Of a DNA stretch of 64,000 bases, positions 41,201-53,200 are shown piece by piece. The translations under genes and the position numbers were made by a program. The notes under the pieces are model-generated. The model ran no database searches. It saw only the letters and a list, made by a program, of their open reading frames with translations, and was not told the origin of the DNA. The number at the start of each line of letters is the position of its first letter. Positions within the stretch are counted from its first letter, which is position 1. Source of the DNA: Steromphala cineraria (lineage: Eukaryota; Mollusca; Gastropoda; Trochida; Trochidae); assembly GCA_916613615.1 (NCBI GenBank), contig OU744727.1, forward strand, positions 17,430,093 to 17,494,092, in the 5' to 3' direction.

Positions 41201-44200
41201 ATGCTTTGCCGAGGATTGATGAGCTACTTGATTGCCTTGGAGGAATGAAATACTTCTCAGTGCTCGACATGAAGTCTGGTTACCATCAGGTGGAACTCCT
41301 AGAAGAACACAAGGAGCGTACAGCATTCACTGTCGGACCACTAGGATTTTACGAGTTCAACCGTATGCCTTTTGGACTTTGCAACGCGTCAGCCACTTAT
41401 CAGAGACTCATGGAACAGTGCTTGTCAGAATTACATCTCAAGATATGTCTTATTTACCTCGATGATCTCATCATCTTCTCGAGAACCTATGAGGAGCATC
41501 TTGAGCGACTAGAATGTGTATTTCAACGCCTACAAGAATGTGGACTAAAGCTAGCGCCAAAGAAATGTAAATTCTTCAAGAACAAGGTCAGGTACATTGG
41601 ATACATCGTATCAGAGAGTGGAATTGAAGCGGATCCTGAGAAAGTTGAAAAGATATCTGATTGGCCAACTCCTACAACACCAGAGGAAGTCCGAAGATTT
41701 TTAGGATTTGCCGGATATTATCGGAAATTCGTCAAGAACTTTTCCACAATTGCTAGGCCATTAAGTGAGTTAATGCCAAAGACCAACAAAAAGACACGGA
41801 GTAAACAGACTAAGGTGGAATGGAAATGGGGACCTCAACAAGAAGCCACTTTCCAGGAACTGAAGCAACACTTGACAGAACCACCAGTTCTTGGATATGT
41901 GGACTTTGATCAGCCTTTCGAACTGCACACTGATGCAAGCACACATGGTTTAGGAGCAGTTCTCTACCAACAACAGGAAGGAGCCCCTCAAGTCATAGCA
42001 TATGCCAGTAGAGGACTTAACAAGTCAGAGCGCAACTACTCAGCTCACAAGCTTGAATTTCTATGTTTGAAATGGGCCATTACGGAGAAATTCCATGATT
42101 ATTTATATGGACATCGCTTCACAGTTCTGACTGACAACAACCCGTTAACATATGTTCTTACCAGCGCCAAACTAGATGCTACAGGACATAGATGGCTGGC
42201 AGCACTATCTGCATATGATTTTACAATCTCATACAGGCCAGGAAAAGCTAACACTGATGCCGACACACTCTCAAGATTACCAAAAGAAGAGGATTGTTCT
42301 CAAGGTCACATATCCACAGAGTCATTTGGAGCAATCTGTAACATGGTATCAGTTCCAAGCCTAGTGGAAAGCGTATCATCAGAAACAGATATTGTGGAGG
42401 ATATACCAGAAATCCGAGAGGAAACTTGTGATATTAACGCTCGTGACTGGAGAAGAGCACAAGCCAGGGATCCAGCTTTAGACTCTATTATGGCACACCT
42501 GAGGAATGGAACAAGACCTAAGTATAATGCAATTAACACAGATCCAGAAATGACAAGTTTGTTCAAGCATTTCAATAACTTCAAGCTGCAAAGAGGAGTT
42601 CTCTACAGGATAACCACAACAAATGGTGAGAAATTTGAACAACTTGTACTTCCAACAAGATGTCGTCAATCAGTACTACGTTGCCTCCATGATCAAGTTG
42701 GACACCCAGGACGAGACAGAACACACTCATTAATCAGAGAGAGATTCTTCTGGCCTGGGATGACCAAAGATATTGAAAGACATGTGCAAACCTGTGATAG
42801 ATGCCTCAGAAGGAAAGCCTCGACATCCGTCAGAGCTCCATTAGTAAACATCAGTACCACTCAACCTTTGGAACTCGTATGTATGGACTTCTTAACCTTA
42901 GAGCCATCAAAAGGAGGACAGCAGCATATCCTAGTAGTGACAGATCATTTCACTAGGTATGCCCAGGCTTATCCCACTAAAAACATGACGGCCAAGACAA
43001 CAGCAGAGGTATTCTTTAGGAATTTCATCGTCCATTATGGTTTGCCAAAACGTATCCATTCAGACCAGGGAGCGAATTTTGAAGGACATCTCATGCAGGA
43101 GCTTTGCAATCTCACAGGAATGTCTAAGTCAAGGACAACACCATACCACCCCATGGGTAATGGCATGACTGAGAGGTTTAATCGTACATTGTTGGACATG
43201 CTAGGAACACTTGACACAGATAAGAAGAAAGACTGGAAAACTCATGTTGGACCACTTGTTCACACTTACAACTCCACGAGGCATGAAACAACTGGATACT
43301 CTCCTTTCTTTCTCATGTATGGACGACATCCGAGATTGCCTGTGGACCTAGCATTTGGACTTGACATAGAGCCAGGAAAGTCCAAGACGCTATCCCAGTA
43401 TACTAAAGCCCTGCGAGAAAGACTACGTCAAGCCTATGACCTTGCTACAGAGAATGCCAAGAAGTCACAAGGTAGACAGAAGAAGAACTATGACACCAAA
43501 GCCCGAGCTGCCGGACTAGAAATAGGTGATAGAGTGTTGGTCAAGATCGTCGCTTTTGAGGGGAAACATAAAATTGCTGACAAATGGGAAGAAGAACCAT
43601 ACATCATCCTCAAGCAACCAGATCCACTCATCCCTGTCTATGTCGTAGGAAAAGAAACAGGCGGAGGACATCAAAGGACATTGCATAGGAACCTGTTACT
43701 TCCTATTGGATATTTGTCAGCCCCCGATGTACCTGTGCCGAAGCCTCGCCCAAGGAAACAGAGAAACACAGTCAAGCCACCAACCCCTGGACCACAACCC
43801 AAGGACAATTTGGAGGACACTGTGAGTGAGAACCTTGAGGATGAGGAGTTTATCCCTGTTACACTTCCGGAACCTTCAGTGTCAGATGAGGAACCATCTG
43901 ATAGGCCAACTGAGGATGAAGAGGTTGAAGTTTTATCAGATGCCGCTCCGGAAGAGGATGTAACAGAAGCTGCCAGAGAAGGTGCTGTTGATGATGTGGA
44001 TGATGGAGCCGAAGTCACTGACCCAGATATCGGACAGGATGTAGCAACATCATCTGAAGCAGCAGATGAAGAAGAGTCACAGGAACAGCCTGCTAGCCCA
44101 CAGCCTGGAGAACCTCTTGGAGGGGAAGCAGCAGCTCCTGGACCTAGAAGATCTGCGAGGGACAGAAACAGACAACAGTGGCAGAGATCAGGGGATTATG

Positions 44201-47200
44201 TTATGGCAGCGTCGGCAGAACCAGACTGGAAAGTGAGAGCAGAGTATCTTGGGACACTTCTAGCAAAGGGAGTCTTTGCTGCTACTGGAACCAAGGCTAC
44301 TGATGCTCTAGTGGACATAATCACCGGGAAGAACACATGACGAGGACGTCATTTCACGGAGGAGGGAAGTGTGTGGCAGAGTAATATATTTTAGTATTGC
44401 ATGTTTTAAATGTATATATGTATATTCTAATTCATTATTTTATTCCAGGTATTTTACAATGCAGCCAGACTACAATGATCATGCTCTTGTAGTTTACAAG
44501 CCTCCAATTAAGCTCTTAGCTCTCTTTCTATTGTTCTCTGGTGTGACTGCTTTCACAGTTCACTACCTCAGCTTTCTTCCTTTGTTCTATCTATTGTTAG
44601 GGAAGCATACTTCTCAATATGCATGCTTACTAAATCTATAAAGTTAACCAGCACACATGTTTAAGTGCACTGCAATATTTTCACTGACGTGACACACAAG
44701 ACAGACTTCACTTTCACTGGACAGTCACTGTGACAAGCTCTCCATTCTTTACACAACAGGTTAGTTTACGTACTTCTAAGTTTATCATATCATATTTAAG
44801 TAAGGCATAACTATCATTACATAAATGGTTAGGATAATGTGTGTTTGATGTATGAATGTTTGGTACTTTTAGTGTTACATGCTAAAGGTAAAGATTTCAT
44901 TTGGCACATGTAATGATTGTGTCATATTATCCTTATGTAGTCAGGCTTGCAGGTCAAGTACATGATCTGTGAATATGTCTATTGTTTAATGCTAGTTTAT
45001 TTGGTATATTATACCAATAATGTAGCAACCACATCATTACTCAATGTATTGGTAATATTCTGTAAATACCATATTTTATCCTATTGATAGCATCTATATT
45101 GCAAGAGTGTTGTACATACTAATGAGTATGTATTACCAAATAGTATATCTCATGTAATGATGTGGTGTATATATTTTATTAGGCATAAGCATTGCTTTTG
45201 TACAATTAATCATATGCCTATAATTAGTGTGTGTGTTAATGTATTCAATATGAATCATGCATTATATGATATGATTCATAGTTTCTAATCTTTGTAGTAT
45301 TACATATGTAATGCATATGGTTTGATGAAGTATAGTTTGTAACTATATGATGATGGTATGTATGATTGACTGATTGTGCAATACTATATTTTACATGTAT
45401 ATATGTACATACATCTAGGTGCTTTATTCATTATGTGTCATTAACCATTATAGGTTCATGTCATGATGTAACCGCACGAGGAGGTACAATTGGTAGCAGG
45501 CACCTGAGTACCATATATTTGGTATGTTTAATATCATCATTATCATCATTGTATAATAACTCATACTTTGTGTCATCTGTCTTAATGATATTATTTAATG
45601 ACAGGTTTTCTATTATAATATTACTTCAGGCATTATGGTACATTATAATATTTGCATAATATGTAACTGTTGTTTGAGTCAACCCTGCTACAAACTGATA
45701 ACACAAAGTTTGACATGGTTCTAAAGAAATGACTGGGACAACAAGCGATTGCATATGACATTAAACTTGATCATCATTGTTGAGTTCTAACGGCTCGTCA
45801 CTGAATAAAGAGTACAACCGAACCATTCTATTCTGATAACACAACATGAGGATTCAGTGGGTTTTTAAAGATGCATATCAGACTAGCATATTCCTCAAGG
45901 TCTTTTCCAAATAATATGTTTCCAAATGTTAACTTCAGTGGGAAAATCATTTACAATATCGGACAGAAAAGATTGATTTTAAAATAAATGAATTTACTAT
46001 TGTTATTGAAAGTATAAGTTATAACCCTCTACAACTTGTCGCAGCTAAACACGCACCAAGAGTTTTTTTAAGCCGTCATTAGTGTGCACTTTGATACCCC
46101 TTACTTAGGCAATACAAAACAAGAATAAGAAATTCATTTAGAGGTTTATTTCCTAGACGGTTTCATATTTATATTACTTACTTACTAAGCTACTGTTAAC
46201 ACTCAATATTTACCTGTTTTGTTTGTCAATACAAAAGATCCCCAAGATTGCACGTTTCTTAACTATGCTTCTCCACCGTGAACCATTCAAGGAGATAAGT
46301 TGTATTTTTTTAAAAAGAATCGTACTTGATGTTGCCAGGATATTGTTCTTCCGGTCGAGATGTAAGCTGTCCATGTCCTTGTACTTTAACACTAATAAAA
46401 ATTGGACCATGTAAAAATGTGTAGCAGGTCGACATATAATGCAAACCAAAGGTGACATATTTGATATCTTGATGATCCCATCTTAAAGGGGCAATAGCAC
46501 GTTTTTATGGGGAATATAAGGTGATGTCAGGAAAATGAAAATTAATTGTTCCAATTGAAAGACAATGTATTTAAACTAAATGAAGCAGTAATAATTCAAA
46601 TATATAACGTTGAGCCATGCGATTTCTTTTTCTTACACAAAATGAATTAAAGGTGTTCACCAAAAATGGCCGCCAATGGATTTTATGTGAATCTCCATAC
46701 TTTGTCCTCTGACTATGTATGATTGGCTGGTGTTAAGTAATTTTTGACACTATCAAATTAATACATTTATCATTAACTTACAATCTTCAGTGAAATCTTA
46801 AGAATATAAAATTATCAAAAAAACGTGCTACTGCCCCTTTAAAGGGCTATTCTCTCAGATATAACTGATCGAGTTGGTTAAAGGAGAATGTTATAAAACA
46901 ATCATATTTGGTAAGGTTGAAATATCATTTTTAAACACATATTCATGAAAATCATAATGAAAAGTTTAGTTTAATCACTAATTACGCGTTTCAACAAACT
47001 CACTGACAGACCAACCCGTATACATAATAATCTAATTAAATTCCTTATTTCTTTATTAAGGGCTTCAGACCAGTTGTACAAGCATTATACAGTATTTTGG
47101 TGAAGCTCTACAAAGTATATGATATGTTATACAATGGGTTATAGAATTACAAGAACAAGTGAAGAAGCGAGCAAAGCTCACATACCCCCGCTCCCCACTT

Positions 47201-50200
47201 TGTTCAAAGAATTTCAAATAGTAAAACTGATTAATATTGGTTAAAGTTGTATGATAGTTGAGTATACAGTAAGTCATTGTGTAAGTCTTCTTTCCACTGA
47301 AACCCCAATACCAAATTCATTAACAGGTTTTACAATTAAAAGGGTACATCTAGGGATAATGGTTGATCTTTGTTTCAAATTTGAGGTAGTTATCATGAAT
47401 ATTCTACGAGATGCACAGAGGACAAAATTATTTTTGTTGAGTCACTTTGTAAGTTATGTTTTCCAAAGAAACCACAGAGAAGAAAATCCATATATATATA
47501 TATATTGTTTAACTCTCACAAGGCATATCCAGCAATCACGATTGTAGCAAATTTGGTGAAGCTGAGATGTATATTTCAGGAAATAAGTAATTTATCATAG
47601 AATCACTTTTTAGTCATATATCCATGGAAACTGCAAAAAATGAAAATAAATTGTTGGTTTAACCTTCAAAAGGCACATCTATGGATCATGGGTCATAGGT
47701 GTATGAAGTTTGGTGAAGCTAGCATGTATAGTTTAGAAGATATGCTCTGGATAAAGACTTGGTCATAGAGTCACTGTTTAAGTCTTGTTTCCATGCAAAC
47801 CGCACAAAAAATTAATAATTTGTTGGTCTTACCTTCAAAAGGTACATGTAGGGATCTTGGTTGATAAGTTTATGAAGTTTGGTGAACCTAGCATGTATAG
47901 TTTTTGAGATATGCTCCGGGCAAAATATATGGTCATAGAGTCACTGTTTTAGTTATGTTTCCATGGAAAACCGCAAAAAAAAAAAAAAATAATGTGATGG
48001 TCTAACCCTCAAAAGGCACATCTAGGGATCATGGTTGATAAGTGTATTAAGTTTGGTGAAGCTAGCATGTATAGTTTGCGGGAGAAATGCTCCGAACAAA
48101 GGACTTCCTCAAAGAGTCACTTTTTAGTCACGTTTCCATGGAAACCGCAAAAATGAAAATTCAGAAATAGTTCTAACCCTCAAAAGGCACAACTAGGGAT
48201 CATGGTTGACATGTGTATGAATATTGATGAAGCTAGCATGCATAGTTTTGGAGATCTGCTATGCACAAAACAACTTCCTCAAAGAGTCACTTTTTAGTCA
48301 CGTTTCCATGGAAACCGCAAAAAGGAAAATTCAGAAATAGTTCTAAACGTCAAAAGGAACAACTAGGGATCATAGTTGACATGTATATGAAGGTTGATGA
48401 AGCTAGCATGCATAGTTTTGGAGATCTGCTCCGCACAAAACGACTTCCCAAAAGAGTCACTTGTTAGTCATGTTTCCATGGAAACTGCAAAAATGAAAAT
48501 TCAGAAATAGTTCTTACCCTCAAAAGGCACAACTAGGGATCATGGTTGACATGTGTATGAAGATTGATGAAGCTAGCATGCATGGTTTTGGAGATCTGCT
48601 CCGCACAAAGTTTTGGGACGGACTGACAGACGGACGGACGGGCGGACAGACGGACGGACGGATGGACGGAAAGAATGAACGCTATATACTTATGCTGTAA
48701 GGCGGGGGTATAATTACACAATATTGTGGTGAAGCTCTACAAAGTATATGATATGTTATACAAAGGGTTTTAGAATTACAACAATTACACAATATTGTCG
48801 TGAAGCTCTACAAATTAAATGATATGTTATACAAAGGGTTATAGAATTACAACAATAACACAATATTGTGGTGAAGTTTTACAAAGTATATGATATGTTA
48901 TACAAAGGGTAATAGAATTACAACAATTACACAATATTGTCTTGAAGCTCTACAAAGTATATGATATGTTATACAAAGGGTAATAGAATTACATCAATTA
49001 CACAATATTGTGGTGAAGCTCTACAAAGTATATGATATGTTATACAAAGGGTTATAGAATTACAACAATTACACAATATTGTGGTGAAGTTTTACAAAGT
49101 ATATGATATGTTATACAAAGGGTAATAGAATTACAACAATTACACAATATTGTGGTGAAGCTCTACAAAGTATATGATATGTTATACAAAGGGTTATAGA
49201 ATTACAACAATTACACAATATTGTGGTGAAGCTCTACAAAGTATATGATATGTTATACAAAGGGTTATAGAATTACAACAATTACACAATATTGTCTTGA
49301 AGCTCTACAAAGTATATGATATGTTATACAAAGGGTTATGGAATTACAACAATTACACAACATTGTGGTGAAGCTCTACAAAGTATATGATATGTTATAC
49401 AAAGGGTTATAGAATTACAACAATTACACAATATTGTGGTGAAGCTCTACAAAGTATATGATATGTTATACAAAGGGTTATGGAATTACAACAATTACAC
49501 AATATTGTCTTGAAGCTCTACAAAGTATATGATATGTTATACAAAGGGTAATAGAATTACAACAATTACACAATATTGTGGTGAAGCTCTACAAAGTATA
49601 TGATATGTTATACAAAGGGTTATAGAATTACAACAATTACACAATATTGTGGTGAAGCTCTACAAAGTATATGATATGTTATACAAAGGGTTATGGAATT
49701 ACAACAATTACACAATATTGTCTTGAAGCTCTACAAAGTATATGATATGTTATACAAAGGGTAATAGAATTACAACAATTACACAATATTGTGGTGAAGC
49801 TCTACAAAGTATATGATATGTTATACAAAGGGTTTTAGAATTACAACAATTACACAATATTGTCGTGAAGCTCTACAAAGTATATGATATGTTATACAAA
49901 GGGTTATGGAATTACAACAATTACACAACATTGTGGTGAAGCTCTACAAAGTATATGATATGTTATACAAAGGGTTATGGAATTACAACAATTACACAAC
50001 ATTGTGGTGAAGCTCTACAAAGTATATGATATGTTATACAAAGGGTTTTAGAATTACAACAATTACACAATATTGTCTTGAAGCTCTACAAAGTATATGA
50101 TATGTTATACAAAGGGTAATAGAATTACATCAATTACACAATATTGTCGTGAAGCTCTACAAAGTATATGATATGTTATACAAAGATTTATAGAATTACA

Positions 50201-53200
50201 ACAATTACACAACATTGTGGTGAAGCTCTACAAAGTATATGATATGTTATACAAAGGGTTATAGAATTACAACAATTACACAATATTGTCTTGAAGCTCT
50301 ACAAAGTATATGATATGTTATACAAAGGGTAATAGAATTACAACAATTACACAATATTGTGGTGAAGCTCTACAAAGTATATGATATGTTATACAAAGGG
50401 TTATAGAATTACAACAATTACACAACATTGTCGTGAAGTTTTACAAAGTATATGATATGTTATACAAAGGGTTATAGAATTACAACAATTACACAACATT
50501 GTCGTGAAGTTTTACAAAGTATATGATATGTTATACAAAGGGTTATAGAATTACAACAATTACACAATATTGTGGTGAAGTTTTACAAAGTATATGATAT
50601 GTTATACAAAGGGTAATAGAATTACAACAATTACACAATATTGTCTTGAAGCTCTACAAAGTATATGATATGTTATACAAAGGGTTATAGAATTACAACA
50701 ATTACACAATATTGTGGTGAAGCTCTACAAAGTATATGATATGTTATACAGAGGGTTATAGAATTACAACAATTACACAATATTGTCGTGAAGCTCTACA
50801 AAGTATATGATATGTTATACAAAGGGTTATAGAATTACAACAATTACACAATATTGTGGTGAAGCTCTACAAAGTATATGATATGTTATACAAAGGGTAA
50901 TAGAATTACAACAATTACACAATATTGTCTTGAAGCTCTACAAAGTATATGATATGTTATACAAAGGGTTTTAGAATTACAACAATTACACAATATTGTC
51001 GTGAAGCTCTACAAAGTATATGATATGTTATACAAAGGGTTATAGAATTACAACAATTACACAATATTGTCGTGAAGCTCTACAAAGTATATGATATGTT
51101 ATACAAAGGGTTATAGAATTACAACAATTACACAATATTGTCGTGAAGCTCTACAAAGTATATGATATGTTATACAAAGGGTTTTAGAATTACAACAATT
51201 ACACAATATTGTCGTGAAGCTCTACAAAGTATATGATATGTTATACAAAGGGTTATAGAATTACAACAATTACACAATATTGTCGTGAAGCTCTACAAAG
51301 TATATGATATGTTATACAAAGGGTTTTAGAATTACAACAATTACACAATATTGTGGTGAAGCTCTACAAAGTATATGATATGTTATACAAAGGGTTATAG
51401 AATTACAACAATTACACAATATTGTGGTGAAGCTCTACAAAGTATATGATATGTTATACAAAGGGTTATAGAATTACAACAATTACACAATATTGTGGTG
51501 AAGTTTTACAAAGTATATGATATGTTATACAGAGGGTTATAGAATTACAACAATTACACAATATTGTGGTGAAGCTCTACAAAGTATATGATATGTTATA
51601 CAGAGGGTTATAGAATTACAGCAATTACACAATATTGTGGTGAAGCTGCACAAAGCACATTATATGTTATATGGGTGATTATAGCATATATATATTAAAC
51701 AGCTTATTATTTGTAAAATAATTGTTATTTCATCTGTTGGCATATCAACATGACTAGTTGATAATACATCAGATGCCATTCATTATTCTCAAATTAGATT
51801 TTTCAATAAAATATTAGAATTACAATTATACCCTATAGTATTTCCGACTGCCACAGAGTTGAAATATGACAGCCCTTCCCTTCCTTGAGTCCTGGTGTTC
51901 AGTTACATATTGACTGCTTCGAATTGATATGTGCGAATGTTATTTATGCGAGGTGGTTGATATTCCACACTACGAAGACGCAATAATGATTCTACAACGC
52001 ATAGCAATTTAATCTGAGAGACCGACTTTGTATCACGCTACTTGTATCAACCTAATTAACTTTCGAGGATTCCCTAAAAAAGACTGTTCACAGACACGTT
52101 TCTACATTAATTTTACAGTATATTTTTCTTTTTTTTAAATTTTGACACTTTTTCTTAAAATACTTATGAAAATTGGTGTTTTCTAACATTCTCCTTTAAC
52201 TTAATGTTCCATCTGTTTGAAATTAAATTTTACTAACAGCGACAGATGTGAAATGTTCTGGCTTGAAATCCGAAATGGAAGAAAATCCATGTAGCATCTG
52301 TTTGAAAATCACCAGTGATATATTTATTAAAGTAAACAAAAAGGCAATGATTACTGTCTGTTTGTAATAATCCTAATACATGTACGGTTGTTTTGAATAG
52401 AAATTCTCCAACAAAACATTTCAAGGCTGAATTTCACCGAATACCGAGTTTGATATTATTCTTGATTACTGCAACAACAACCGTGAGAGCACATCGTACA
52501 CCTTGCGACTATGGGAATCTTTAGCTCAAACAGATGATGTTAAATTATCATGATTACACATTTCTTTTGATTTCAGATGTGAAATCTAGTTACAGAGCAG
52601 TGCTAATTTAAGTTTGAAATGGTTTGTAAAAGTTGTTACCTTTGATAAAGATCACTTTTCTGAAGTGAAATGTGTAGTGTCTGAATGCTCCAACATAAAG
52701 CCATCCATTTAGGAGAACATACAAATCACGTTCATCAATGCTAAAAACATTTTGAAGTAACTTCAAATTCGGTATTCCTGTATATGTTGTTCTGTGTTTT
52801 TTCAAAGAGTCATCAAAATGGTAAAGTCTTCCGTGAGTAAATGCAAAAAACCCTAAAACATAAAATGTTAAAATATGACTAGATGCTTCAATAATTACAA
52901 GTTCAAGGCGGCGTTCATTCTTCATCCTCCTTTCTCTGGGAGGGCAGCCTAGCCTCGCTGTCACTGTGGAAGCATGGGTGGAGCACTGTTTAGGGGTTTA
53001 TACATATATTTGTTTGTATTTGTTCCCATATGGTTACATAGCCATATATATTTGTATATTGACATCCAAACATGGTATGACATAGACTAAGCAATATATA
53101 AACAGAAGGTACAGAAATCATAGTTGGTTGTTTGACTAATGGGATTAAAGGCCACCATTTATTTTGGATTTTTTCAGTTTCATTATTTCCTATGAAAATA

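Larger units (their letters stand above)
35912..45692 (+). mobile_element. Complete Ty3/gypsy LTR retrotransposon in intron 4 of copy C
   Basis: A 9.8-kb element with LTRs starting TGTGGCAG and ending GCTACA, and flanking AACT on both sides (35908-35911 and 45693-45696). Order: 5' LTR, primer-binding site, 1.35-kb leader, gag, pol (protease, RT, RNase H, integrase), polypurine tract, 3' LTR. The order RT then integrase places it in Ty3/gypsy. It is antisense to the host gene. No envelope-like gene was seen. Confidence 0.95.

Noticed and set aside
43671..44018. Minus-strand Ser/Thr-rich frame
   Set aside because: Antisense of the acidic Pol tail.
35912..45692. Steamer-type bivalve retrotransposon
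   Set aside because: Steamer has short LTRs and a single Gag-Pol frame as far as I recall; this element has 1.6-kb LTRs and a frameshifted pol.
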